DNA of 64,000 nucleotides from Smittia aterrima (taxonomy: Eukaryota > Arthropoda > Insecta > Diptera > Chironomidae): the NCBI GenBank assembly GCA_033063855.1, contig CP093831.1:14570001-14634000 (forward strand). Direction: 5' to 3'. Below the pieces are notes generated by a model. That model was not told the DNA's origin, made no database searches, and was given only the letters and a program-made list of their open reading frames with translations. Made by a program: the position numbers and the translations under genes. The stretch's first letter is position 1, and each line of letters opens with the position of its first letter. Below, in pieces: positions 1 to 11,068 of this stretch.

Positions 1-856
1 ATGGAGTAAAACGCAGTATTTGAACAATAAAATATCAATCTAAAGAAAGTCAATCTCTAATCTAAGTGAAAATTAGTGATAAGAATTGAATGAATTTTAC
101 TTTACTCAATGCTCGAAAAACGACTAAAAATTTTTACTGTTCATTTATAATTGATATGAAGAAGTTTGTCAGGCGTCATAAACTGTTACTTAGTATAAGC
201 TTAAGCAAATTGAAAAATAAAACAAGTCTTTCAACAAGGTGAATCCGTCTTGACGGTAATTGCATTATTAGTTTTTTATATTTCATTATAGCTCTATTAG
301 ATTTCTACAAAATTCGTCTTGTAATTTTTGTTTCTAAAAATATTTTGGGAAAATCTACTAATAAATTATTAACAAACATTAGACGTAGGTCATCTACATT
401 AATCCGACATCGATTTCCGAAAAAAAATTAACGAAAAAATCATTTTCAAGATCTTCGCTTCCCTCCAAGTCTCGCCTAATTATAAAATAGTTTCCTAATT
501 ATTCGACTCGTCCCATCGATGAAGGAAGTCGGAAGGTTCACAGCATAAAGAGAACAAACAAGTTTAATTGAGACAAGTGTCAATGGATCGCAGTAAAAGA
601 GACAACAAAAGGATTGAAAACACCTTACACGACAACGGATTATTCATGCAGCGTTCAACTTTTATTAGAAAGACCCGGGACTACCGCCTGTGGATGTTTA
701 CAATAAATTTGACTCGTTGCCATGAGAAAAAACTTTTCATGTATTTTCTCTACAATATTAAATAAATAATGTGAATAATAATGGTTCATTATTAGTCTGA
801 AATAATTGAGAACTTTATTATGAAATAAGATTCTTCAATGCCAGACAAGATGAAAT
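1..856. other. Left-edge intergenic DNA, no gene seen
   Basis: AT-rich sequence with no open frame that has coding character. A 65-residue frame at 568-765 is lysine/asparagine-rich, has no recognisable motif and no credible splice partners, so I do not call it. The right end probably contains the 3' UTR and polyadenylation region of the minus-strand zinc-finger gene that stops at 857. Confidence 0.5.
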
Positions 857-1948
857 CTATTCTTCATGCATTTTCATGTGCAGCTCGTAATCTTTTCCTT
901 CACGAAACCCGTATGTACAAAACTGACAAATCAGGAAAGCTGCGACAGGATTTTCAAGCTCTAGAAGTTTCGACTTGAAGTTCTTTTTTTGATGACAATT
1001 GTGTTTATGGGTTCTAAAAAAATATTTAGAGCTGTAAACTCCCTCACATTCGTCACATTTAATTTTCTTCTGAGACGATCGTTTGGTATTTTGCTTGATG
1101 ACATGTCCTGGTTTTGGAGTGCTTGTAATCATTTTAGGTGCATCAACGCATATTGAATTCAATGTGAAGTTGCTGAAAGTCGATTGATCACCAATCGATG
1201 GTTGAGCTGAGGAATGAACATCGCTTTTATGATATTCCACACCAAAACGAGAGGAGTAAACTTTCTCACATTCATCACACTTATAGCATTTTTTTGGTTC
1301 AGGCCATTCACTTTTCTTGTGTTGAGCTGAAGGATGGATATCTCGTTTATGGTATATCAAAGCTGTACGAGTGGAGTAAACTTTTTCACATTCATCACAT
1401 TTAAAAACTTCTTTTGGTTTAGGTATACTAGCTCTCTTCTGAAACGATCGTATGCATGTTTTTAAATTTTCGTCTTCAATACTCAAGTCGGTTATGTGAA
1501 CAGAATTTGGAGGTTGGATTGCCGAATCACTGACACGTTTAACTGGAACTCTTGTATTTGTGGCGCTGTTGGTTCTATAACCTTTGTATGACTGTGGCGA
1601 TAGTTTTGCCGTCAAAACTCCTGAGTTGGCTGGACTGTTGGTGTTGAACATGGGCTGGATCTTCTTGCTAGATGCCAATGCTATCTCTTTAATCTTTACT
1701 GCTTGAAATACGTCAATTGAGCAGCGCCTGCAAATCATTGCAGGAAAATTCGATGGTTTAAGCTGTAGAAACAAAGAAATAAAGTTTTTAAATGAAAATT
1801 TTCATGGCCGCCATTATTAAAATCTTACCTTGATATTCGTGAGCCGTTCGTAGCTGAAAGCGTCTTCACCGTTGTTTTCAAACAACGAATTTTGTGCTAA
1901 TACATCGGTTTGCATTAAACAAACGCGGCAGGACTGAAAGTTTTCCAT
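857..1948 (-). CDS. ZAD-domain C2H2 zinc-finger protein
   Basis: Two coding exons, 1829-1948 and 857-1762, joined in phase 0, give 341 residues. The N-terminus has the two cysteine pairs of a ZAD (zinc-finger-associated domain): CRVC at residues 7-10 and CRRC at 51-54. After a serine/threonine/proline-rich linker come four C2H2 fingers at about 162-183, 202-223, 276-297 and 319-339; the first three begin with KCDEC. ZAD zinc-finger proteins are a large, insect-expanded family of DNA-binding regulators, and the ZAD dimerises. The target is unknown, and the family diverges so fast that I give no symbol. The fingers are widely spaced instead of linked by the usual TGEKP-type linker, so cooperative DNA reading by adjacent fingers is unlikely. 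The start lies only 134 bp from the divergent start at 2083. Confidence 0.88.
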
Positions 1949-2082
1949 TTTTAACTTGAAATGATACAGAGCGTCCTTTGCGTGTTGAAATTTTTCAAGT
2001 TTGGGGCAAGTTCGTCAAATACGTCCATCGAAATGTAAACAAACTTTTGGCGCGGAAACAAATTAACTTTAAAATTATTGAA
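1949..2082. promoter_or_regulatory. Short divergent intergenic region, probable shared promoter
   Basis: Only 134 bp separate the start codons of the zinc-finger gene (-) and the transposase-derived gene (+). Both 5' UTRs and both core promoters must fit here unless there are upstream non-coding exons. I see no clear TATA box. Confidence 0.5.
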
Positions 2083-3424
2083 ATGTGCGCTGCAAAAGCT
2101 TTAGCCACAAAAGCAATTGCTTTTAAAAAAATATTCGACGACAATCCAAGTCACAACATTTCTATAGATCAGATGTACTTCATTTACAACAACGGAGAAA
2201 GCAAACGTAAGTTTATATTTCTTTTAATCAAATATCGCTTCAGCTTTCGAATGGTAAAATCTTAAATTGTGTTTGGGGAAAATTTGGAAATCAACTTTGC
2301 TTATTATTTTATTGATGATCTGTATTTGCTTTTCTGTTCTGATTCGGTCCGTATGCATAAATTGCGAAAGATATGTTTCTCGATCATCAATTACTTTTAA
2401 TTGAATATTTTCTCTTTTATCTAATAACTCTCTTTTCTTCATGATTGACTTTTAACAGTCGTAGGATCACTGGGCGTTGCTAGAAACAGGACAGTCTTCG
2501 CATTGCACTTGAGGGTTGATGAAGATTACGCAGCAGCAATGCAATGGCTTCGTCTAAGTGAGTTTTTTATGAATTCATGAATGACGAGATTTATTATAAA
2601 TGAAAAATGTGTAAAAAATATTGAAAAATATTTTTAAATATTTTTATGAATTCATGGATGACGAGATTTATTAGAAATGAAAAATGTGTAAAAAATATTG
2701 AAAAATATTTTTAAATATTTTTATGAATTCATGAATGACGAGATTTATTAGAAATGAAAAATGTGTAAAAAATATTGAAAAATATTTTTAAATATTTTTA
2801 CGAAACATTGAACTGCAATTTGCATTCTTAATTTTTCTTCGTCTCTTCTAGGACAACTGTCTGTGCGTGATTTTCAGTTCTCCGCTGCTGAAAAATATGA
2901 TCAAGAATGCTTCCTACCTTGGTTTAGCCAAAGCATTGTTCCCAACTTAAATGGTAAGGGAATTTTTTGTCCAGAACTAAAATTTTGTGGTTTTAAACTC
3001 TTTTATCGTTCATTTTGCAGGTCAGGGAATCCTTGGTACTCCAGATGTTCCAGTTTTCATAATGTTGGATCAGGCCGCCATCCATACCTGTTATGAAAGC
3101 AAAATTAAATTTGCCGAGTCATATTATTGTCCAGTTTTCTTCGATCCTCCAGATCACTCCCTGAACCCAACAGATCGTCTGGTAATAAGTAAGTTGACTA
3201 AATGATACTTAGATTCCATTTTTATGCAAAAGTTCTGACTTTGAAATGTAACTTTGAATTTACCTTCAGAATTACAAAAAGAGTTTGTAGCTTTAGGAGG
3301 ATTCCAACAAAATACAATCGAAGGTGCCCTTGATATCATCCAACAAGCAAAGATAAATTCAATGACGATGGCAAATATCGATGATGCTTGGAATTACGAT
3401 TTCCCAAAGGAGCTCTTCGAATAA
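2083..3424 (+). CDS. Host gene derived from a Tigger/pogo-type DDE_1 transposase
   Basis: Five exons (2083-2206, 2459-2557, 2852-2953, 3021-3188, 3270-3424) splice in one frame to 215 residues. The product resembles the C-terminal catalytic core of DDE_1 (Tigger/jerky/pogo) transposases. In order: IYNNGES at 34-40 where transposases have a DET-type first catalytic aspartate; a strand like the transposase RxTV strand (NRTVF at 51-55); PWF at 97-99; FIMLD at 121-125, matching LLxLDN with D125 kept; and PTDRLVI at 158-164, matching the LQPLDxGVI block with D160 kept. The first acidic position appears to be G38. The N-terminal DNA-binding helix-turn-helix region is absent. Four introns and an intact frame argue for a domesticated gene instead of a mobile copy. 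Function is unknown; it may bind protein or DNA without cutting. The start is the first in-frame ATG near the divergent promoter; upstream non-coding exons are possible. Confidence 0.7.
2565..2801. repeat. 77-bp minisatellite, three copies, inside an intron
   Basis: Three nearly identical head-to-tail units of 77 bp fill most of the second intron of the transposase-derived gene. The GAATTC in each unit lies at 2571, 2648 and 2725. Units differ by only a few substitutions, such as ATGAATG versus ATGGATG, so the array is young. The sequence is very AT-rich with no coding potential. Confidence 0.95.
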
Positions 3425-3711
3425 ATTAGCTTTAAATGGGTTACGGTCGATTGATATCCAACGAAATGAGAAAAAATATTTTTACCTGCAATCAAACGAA
3501 GATTTTTGTTACTGCCATCTATTTGTTTTTCTTCAATAAATATTCGAAAGGAAGCTTAAGAGGATTGAAAACAGATGTCTCTTTCTCCTCAGACTTTGCA
3601 TCACTCACGAAGTGACCAGCGTCGAAAAAAAAATATTTTTCTTTAGTTTCGTGACAGAAATCTCGAGCAAGAAAGAGCGTAGAAGTTTGTAGAAAAGTAT
3701 AAAGTGAAGTC

Positions 3712-4774
3712 ATGGCTTGTTTAAAGCATTTCCAGCACAAGTTGCTGCTTATCAATAATTTCAGACGTAATGCGAGTCAATTGTTTACACCCGCAATCAA
3801 AAGTGTCGGCGATATTCCTCGAGAGGTAATTGAAGTTAAATTTAATAAAAGTACGTCAACTGGATTAACATATTCGTTGTCTTCTAGGTCATTGAGGGTG
3901 AATACAGTAAAGAGGTTGCCAATTTTAAAAGATCCAGCAATAACATCTCAGACTGGAATCATTCGCAACCGGGCGATATTTATTATTATTCAGTAGTCAA
4001 CGTTTCGTCAACCACAGTAGATAAAATCAAACAAGTGAGTTAGAGCTTCATGTAATTTATGGCTGACTAATCATCGTGACTTTTGCTCTTAGACACCTTC
4101 ACAGGATGAAAACAAACAGATCGATGGACTCCATAAAGTCTTTGACGTTCTATCAGTTGGGCTCCCTAAGTTGTTTATTCAGCCAATGGACTATTCAATA
4201 TACTCTCCCAGACTCATATTCGAGAACAACATCCGTGGAACGAGGACAGAGTAAGATTTTTCGATATTATGAAATCATTATGCTCATTCCTTGATTTTCT
4301 TTGCAGGGGAATCTTTCCCTATGTAAAGCAAGTCGCCTGGCTACGAACCGTAGGACATCTAAAGTTTGCGTACGTAAAGTTCGAGGTTTTAAAAATTACA
4401 AAGCACCCAGAAGACTTTACTGTAAAAGTGAGATGGCGCATTAGAGGAATCGGAGCGATGAAAGTTTTCTTGAATTTCTGGAAATTCAAATTATGGAAAC
4501 TTAAAGAGGTTTTCGAGGATCAAGAGTCTTGGTATGCTTCTTAAAATAAATGCGTTTAAAAGGTCCCCAGTCTAATTATTTTCATTCAGGTACGACGGAT
4601 TTTCTACTTTCTACGTAGGCAGCGATGGATCAGTCTTCAAGCATGTTGCGGATAAGGTAAAAGTACAAAAATCCTTTAATAAACTTTTACCTAACGAAAA
4701 TCCTTTTACAGGTAATGCCCGACGAAAATAAGGAAATAGTCACAGATGATACTAAAATTGGCGCTGCTGCTTAA
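3712..4774 (+). CDS. C6orf136-like mitochondrial protein (DUF2358)
   Basis: Six exons (3712-3825, 3888-4034, 4093-4250, 4307-4531, 4590-4656, 4712-4774) encode 257 residues. From about residue 100 the protein matches the conserved C6orf136/DUF2358 domain, an NTF2-like fold: a helix with LPKLF, then DYSIYSP, FENNIRG, a YxKQV block, KITKHPED, and a tail with STFYVGSDG. The N-terminus is short, hydrophobic and arginine-containing (NNFRRN near 16-21) with no acidic residues, as expected for a mitochondrial presequence. Biochemical function of the family is not established. An AATAAA signal lies just after the stop near 4807. It is followed after about 255 bp by the convergent Pdk1 gene. Confidence 0.8.
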
Positions 4775-5029
4775 AGGTTTACAAAAGAAATGTAAATAAG
4801 TTAGATGAATAAAAAGATATTTCGTTGAACACTCGATCAATTCGCTTTATTTTAGTTTTCATCACATCTTGTTACAGGTTTTCACTTCAGCGCCCCAGGA
4901 AAATCATGAAATGTTGTTCCTTCAAACAAAAAATCCAAAACAATTATTTTAGCAATTGGCGTGAAGGTTGTCTAATAAATATAAATCAGAATTAACTATC
5001 GCGGATACTTTAGTCGAGAACAATCTTCA

Positions 5030-6750
5030 CTACTTTATATATTTCTTTTTTGCTTTATCAATTGCATCGCACCAAACCAGAGCTTCGCCCGTTATGTCTT
5101 CCAAATAATATATGCGATTAGGCTGTAAAGTAAAGATAGAATTTAAAGGTTCTTAGTGCTCCTCGTAGATATTCAATTATTTACCGTATGAAGGCAAAAC
5201 ATTTTGAAATTTTTCGCCTTGCATCTTAAATACTCGTTAAATGGAACTTCTCCTTTTTTGGTCTTTGTAGAAGGATCGATGTAAATAAGCCTCGGTTTTG
5301 ATGTGAGAAGAAACATTCGTCGCCTTGTGAAAAGTCCTTTCTTTCGTTTATTTATGAAACCATATTTAAGAATAAGTTCATCATTTTCCACAAAATTCGC
5401 CCACTCGTTCGACTCTCGTTGCTCCTCTAACTTTCTCTCAAGCGAAGCTATTACAATTAGGAATTTATTCGAAATGTTAATCTTATTGCGTGTCCAACTT
5501 ACAGGTCGACGATGTTCCAAGGATATCCCTTTGTAAAATTTCTCTAATCTGCTTTTCGCCTAAACCTGGTTCTTCATTGAAATCTTCGTATCTTGACTCG
5601 TTATCGAGATTGTTAGGCATTTGCATGTCAGGTGGATTTTGACGGTACAAGTTATCATTCCAATTGATTCCTTTGAAGAACGGATGATTTCTTATTGAGA
5701 TATATCGACTCTCTTTGGGATCATCCGAGCCTAAACGATCCTTCGGGTTTAAGCGTAGCAGCTTTGAAACTAAATCTTTGGCGTCAGCATCAAATTCATC
5801 AGGAAAGCTAAGTTCGCCATTTAAAATCTTTTGAAAAATTAAATATTCTGTAGCACCTCGGAACGGAGGTTGGCCGGAAATCATCTGATAAATAATACAT
5901 CCAAAAGCCCACAAATCCGTCGATAAATGAGCTGCGTTTCCTTTAAGAATCTCAGGAGACACATACTGAGCTGTTCCGACGAAGCTCGCTCGACGCTTTC
6001 GTCTTTGATTTGGATGCTCACTGTCACTGTCATTCTCAATCTCTAATCGCATTTGTTCAATTTCGTCTTGAACAGCATCGTAATCATAATCTTCGGGAAG
6101 AATTTTTGATGAGCCAAAGTCTGCAATCATTAAATGCATTTCACGACTCAGCAAAAGATTCTCGGGTTTCAAATCTCTGCAATTAAAAAAATCAATGAAT
6201 GGAATGTTCTCGTAATCAAGAATTTTGCTTTCGCTTACCTATGAATAATATTCTTCTTGTGCATTTCTTCGATGGCGAGCAACAATTCAGCTGTAAACAA
6301 AACGCATATTACGAAGTGGACAAAATATTTCACATCGCAATTCGTTTACCTGAATAGAACTTTGTACACTCGAGACTTAGCGATCCCTTCTGTTGAATGT
6401 ATTTTAGAAGTTCGCCATTAGGTGCATAAGTCAATACAAAGAAGAGTTTTGTTCGATCTTGAAATGTGCAGGCAAGTGATATGATCCCAGGCGAGCTGTT
6501 GAGAATGTGAAGGGCTGATTTCTCTCGTTTCACGTATTCTGTCTTATTTTCTTTGATGATAGTCGATTTGTCACAGACTTTAACTGAAAATATTTTCCTA
6601 TGAATCATCCATTGACATAAATGAAAGATTATTGAACTTACTCGCATATTCTGTTCCGCTTGCGGTCTCCTTTGCTATATAAACAGTAGAAAAACTCCCT
6701 TCTCCAATAATTTTACCGAAAAGATAATCGTCAGCAGATTTTTTGTCCAT
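5030..6750 (-). CDS. Pdk1: 3-phosphoinositide-dependent protein kinase 1
   Basis: Six coding exons (6642-6750, 6350-6583, 6239-6290, 5503-6176, 5185-5447, 5030-5122) give 474 residues. This AGC kinase phosphorylates the activation loops of Akt, S6K and related kinases at the membrane. The glycine loop GEGSFS is at 16-21, the ATP lysine in AIK is K38, the catalytic loop HRDLKPEN is at 131-138 and DFG is at 151-153. The trans-autophosphorylation serine of ASFVGTAQYVSPE is S196. The C-terminal PH domain carries FVEND, KRKKGLF and the KNFKMF...HTPNRIYYLED block. Between DFG and the phosphoserine the activation segment has an extra acidic stretch followed by QRRKRR, longer than in vertebrate PDK1. 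The N-terminus before the kinase is minimal. Confidence 0.96.
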
Positions 6751-7723
6751 TCTTTACTTCACTTGGCTAATTTCGATTGGATTTAATAATTGTTCATTTA
6801 TTTATTCTAAGTAAATGAAGAAAGTATCAAATATGCTCGATATTCGCGAGCAATTTAAATTTCAATATTTGAGCGAAAAAAAACTCGGATTTTTCGCTTC
6901 ACTAAGAATTTCTCTAAGCTTTCTATGCAGTTGCAGTTAAAATTTGTTTGTTTGTTTGGAACCCGGATACTTGAGTTTGGAAAATGCTAAAGTGATGATA
7001 TTTTATTTAAGGAGTCTCTTAAATGAGGATGCTTAAGTTTAAACAACTAAAATTGAAGTTTTGGATTTCATGATTTATTTAAAAAATTTGTTTTTAATTT
7101 GTTGACTTTTCCGCTTCAAAAACAAGGAAGCGGTATTCAAATTATTCTGAAAGAAAGTTGACAAACGAACAAATTGAATTTGATGAAAATTTAAATGATA
7201 TTGAAGAACATCCTCTTCTCAATTTATTGAAACACAGTTTATTTCATAATGTAAAGGTTTTAAATTTTTATTTAGAAAAGCAGCGTGGGTACATGATTAG
7301 TTCGATTATGGATTATATTTATTATTCAATTTTCATAAATTTAATTCACGAAAGATTTCCTAGTTCATACTTTTCAAGTTCTGAATGCATTTAATCTCCA
7401 TTCGCAGATGATTGGGATGTAAAATAAAAACGAAGGAGATGAGCGAAAACTTAAATCTAAAACGAATAAAGTTTTATGATTAACGAGTGAAGTTTTAGCG
7501 AAAAATGTAAAACTATTCCTGTTAGAATGAGCGAGATGATGATTTAGCCTAAATCATTTAGGATTTAGTTAGATTCTCTTTAACATAATTTTAAGTTGAA
7601 TTATAAAATACCTAAAGAATTATTAAGTAACATATTTGAAGTGTTTTTGTATTCAGTACGAGTCTTAAAGAAAGAGAAATGAGAGTTGTTTATCAGAAGG
7701 CACGAAATGAAATTGTTTTACGA
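6751..7723. other. Intergenic: Pdk1 upstream region and Mrtf 3' flank
   Basis: About 970 bp of AT-rich DNA. The right part should hold the 5' UTR-free upstream region of Pdk1, and the middle and left-hand side of the Mrtf stop (7724) its 3' UTR with several AATAAA-like signals on the minus strand. A 78-residue plus-strand frame at 7158-7394 begins at TTG, resembles nothing I know and is not called. Confidence 0.5.
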
Positions 7724-10700
7724 CTACAAGTTGCACAACAGGTTATCAACTTCGCATGTCATACTTTCTCCTGACATCCTCGTGTCATCGTTAAAAAGTA
7801 AGCTACTGTTGTGGTCGTTGAAGTGACCAAAATTCCCAACTCGATTGTCGAATTGAAGTAGTGAATCGTGTGATGGTAAATCATTGTATGGGATGATGTT
7901 TTCAAAGTCCATCACACTGTTGTCGATTCCCGAGTAATCAAAGCTATTTGGGAAGTGCAAGTTGTTAATCAAACTCTTGCTGTCATCCTTCGTAAACTTT
8001 CCGTCTTGCGGTATAAGGAACATGTCATTGAAGCTACTGTTGTTGTTATTATTATTATTGATGTTGTTATTCTTCAATGTATCGAAGAGATTATGATCAA
8101 AATTTCCTATCAGTCCATTTTTCGTACAGCTTGACTTCTCTGAGAATTCTGCTTTAACGCTTGGACCGCTTTCTTTCTTAACATTCTTCATGAACTGATT
8201 ATCACAATTTTCCATTTTCATTCCATCGAAATGGTTTTGTTCATACGACTGTAAGATATTCGAATGCGGTTTCTCTAAGAATTCAGAGTTTTGGAAAAGG
8301 TTCCGGTTGAAGTCTGAAGAATTTATTGGAACCGATGAGTCATCTTCAATATCCATCGGAAAATCAATGTTGTTGTAACCGCCGGAGAAGTTTCCATGAA
8401 GAAGCGACAGACTTCCGTTTGTGGGTGTGACGGCGTCTATTGAATAAAGAAGTTGATGTATTTTCCTAAAATAGAAAACAAAGTCGAATCAACTTACCAA
8501 GTATCTTATCGATCGCTTCTGCTTCTACTGGTAGAATAGGATCCTCATTCATTGGTGACATCACATCGAAAGGATTATGAACAGAGAGCACATCAGCAAT
8601 AAAATGTTTGGCATTTTCATTCGAAAGAGGAGAATTTTCGCTCAAGTTTTGAATAAAACATTTGCCGTCTTCTGACAATTCAGGCCATTCTCCGTTCTTG
8701 AGAAGAATTTCTAGCACATCAGTGATATCTTGGGACATTGGGATGACGTTGGAGGTAGATGCTTTGTTGTTTAACAAGCTCGCTTCTTTCTCCTGACTCT
8801 GTAAGAGCTCAGCGACCGGAACGTTTTGAGCTATTTCATTTACTGTTTCAATCATGTTGGAACTTAAAGATTCATGAAGCATCGGCGTCTTAATCTTTGC
8901 TGGTGAATGCGGTTCCTCTGTCGGCTCTGCAACATCAACGACATAAACTGCTGAGATTTGATTATTTTGCATTTGATATTGAGGATCGAAGACGATTTTT
9001 TGAGCAGGCATCACATCAGTTGGTTTGTGTTGCTTCATCTGTTCAAGTTCTTGTTGACTCTGTTGAAGTTTCCTTTGCAGTTCTTCAATCTTTCTCTGCT
9101 GTTCGGCAACAATGTCTTCATCTTTTAAAGACTTCGAGCAATCCATGTTGTCCATATCTGACTCGGCAGATGAAACTGAATGTAGTGACGAATTGTAGAA
9201 GTCATTTCCTTCAGACATCATCGTTGAAGAGTCGTCATGATTTTCTTCGAGCGGTTTAAGTGGCAAGTAAGGCTTGAGTCGTTCAATTAGAAGTGGCTTA
9301 GGTCCTGAGACAGGCAAGTTGACACGTTTCAAATAAGCTTTAAGATCAGAAACCTTCATCTTCGACAGCTTTGAAACATCAGAAATGATCACGTCCTTTG
9401 TTGTTTCGATTGACGATGACGGTGGCGATTGCGCTGTGGGCTTGGATGGGAAAATCGTCACGTGCGGTTTATTGAATGTCTTCGATTTCTCTTGAATGAT
9501 TGTTGGCTTCTCTTCATTCGAATATTCTGGCGCCTTTTCAATTTTAATCGGTTTGTTGAGAAATTTCTGTGACTCACTCTCGGGCTTCTCATTCACAGCG
9601 TGAGGATTTTTATAAATTCCTTCCAAGTATTCAAGCAAGCACTGTTGTTGCATAATGAATTCGTAATTTGTTTCTCCTTTCTTGCTGGCAGCAAGTGACG
9701 TTGATGATGACGATGATACTCCGCTTTTGTTAGGTGGTCCCTTGTACTCGTGAAACTTTATTGCTCGAGCTTTCGACGTCGCTTTATTTTTACACTTCTT
9801 GCGATTTTTCTCTTTTCCCGGTGCCGAGAATTTCTGGTTGTTTTGTATGAATGAAGACACATGTTGATTCACAGCAGATTGCGTTTGAGATGACGATAGG
9901 AGGCTCGGTGTGATGACAGTGTTGACGGTTGTCATTGGCGTTTCGGTAATTTGAATTGGCAAAAAGTTTTGCGTATTGATTAAGCCTTTAACTTGAGTTT
10001 GAATAACTGGCTTAACATGGTAAGTGATGAGCTCCAACTTTGGAGGAGGAGGCGGCGGCGGGATGTTGATTGTTTCAACATTAGGGTTGTGGAGTTTAAA
10101 GGTCGCAAGTGAAATTGGTGTTGATGTTGAAGCAAGCAGGCTGTTGGTTGGCACTAAACTGATATTGATAACCCCTGATGTGGTTGGTAATGATTCGAAA
10201 ATGTTTTTGTCTTGTGAACTCGGCCCAGCCTCATTGGAAAACTCTGTGAGTGTAACATCGGGCTGAACCTGAGTCGATTGATGGAATAAATCTCCTTCTG
10301 AGCTCTGCGAATCATCTTCGAAGGAAAGAAAATTTTTCTCGACAGATTCCTCGCCGGCAACTTTGAATGGAACGAGACCTTCTTTAACTATCCTTTCTAT
10401 TGGCTCATTAGCATGTAAAATATTCTTTTCAATGAGTTCAAGTGGACCAGGACGGTGGAGAATTTTTTTGTTTAATTGATCGACTAAGATTGCTTTCTCA
10501 AGCATTCGATATTTATCCGCCAAGCTTGGATCAATGTGACTCTCATGGCTCTCGAGAATGTGTCGTCGTTCCAGTTCTTGTCTATTTGGCCGCTGTTGGA
10601 TTTTTGCTTTGAGAAGGTCGCCGGTCTTCGCTCTCTCAAGTAATTTCTTCTGTTCATGAATTGCTGGCGATGTTTTTAATGCTACAAAGAGAGATTTTAG

Positions 10701-11068
10701 AAAGCGAAGTTATTTTCGCACGATTTTTGTAACTTACGAGGCAAGATTCCCTGTTCGACTAGTTGATTGGCTGATCTTCTCACTAAGAGTTTTACTTTTA
10801 AAGCTAAAATGAAAATAATTAAAGAAATTCATTCATCGACAATATGTTAATAATAAAATTTCTTACATTCTCTATTCTTATCCATAGTTAAGGTCTCAGT
10901 TAAGGGACTCGAGTCTACAATAGCCTTTGGTGGCGATACTCTTGTCTCCTTCTGTTCCATCACGTTATAAGTTGACTCGGAGCTCGATGATGGCCCTGAA
11001 CGGTGATAAAAGTGTCAGTCGTTACTCGAAATAAAGAAACACAAGACCACGTTCTTACCTTCGGACAT
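7724..11068 (-). CDS. Mrtf: Myocardin-related transcription factor (MRTF)
   Basis: Five coding exons (11059-11068, 10867-10995, 10738-10803, 8498-10681, 7724-8436) give 1033 residues. MRTF is the coactivator of serum response factor; G-actin bound to its RPEL motifs keeps it cytoplasmic. RPEL1 is about 46-70 (RRSANQL, degenerate, lacking RP), RPEL2 about 88-111 (QQRPNRQEL) and RPEL3 about 134-160 (HRPGPLELIEKNIL). A basic region (KEKNRKKCKNK) and KFHEYKGPP correspond to the SRF-binding B1 box, followed by a glutamine-rich box with MQQQ. A SAP domain lies near 500-540 (KVSDLKAYLKRVNLP) and a leucine-zipper coiled coil near 590-620. The rest is a low-complexity activation domain with an asparagine run encoded near 8040-8065. 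The first coding exon holds only ten bases (MSE plus one base), so other first exons are likely. Confidence 0.93.

Noticed and set aside
568..765. Open frame of 65 codons at the left edge
   Set aside because: No motif, lysine/asparagine-rich composition typical of chance frames in AT-rich DNA, no splice partners.
7158..7394. 78-codon plus-strand frame between Pdk1 and Mrtf
   Set aside because: No ATG at the start, no codon bias, no recognisable family; lies in the Mrtf 3' region on the opposite strand.
8897..9259. 120-codon plus-strand frame inside Mrtf
   Set aside because: Antisense shadow of the coiled-coil region of Mrtf; no independent evidence.
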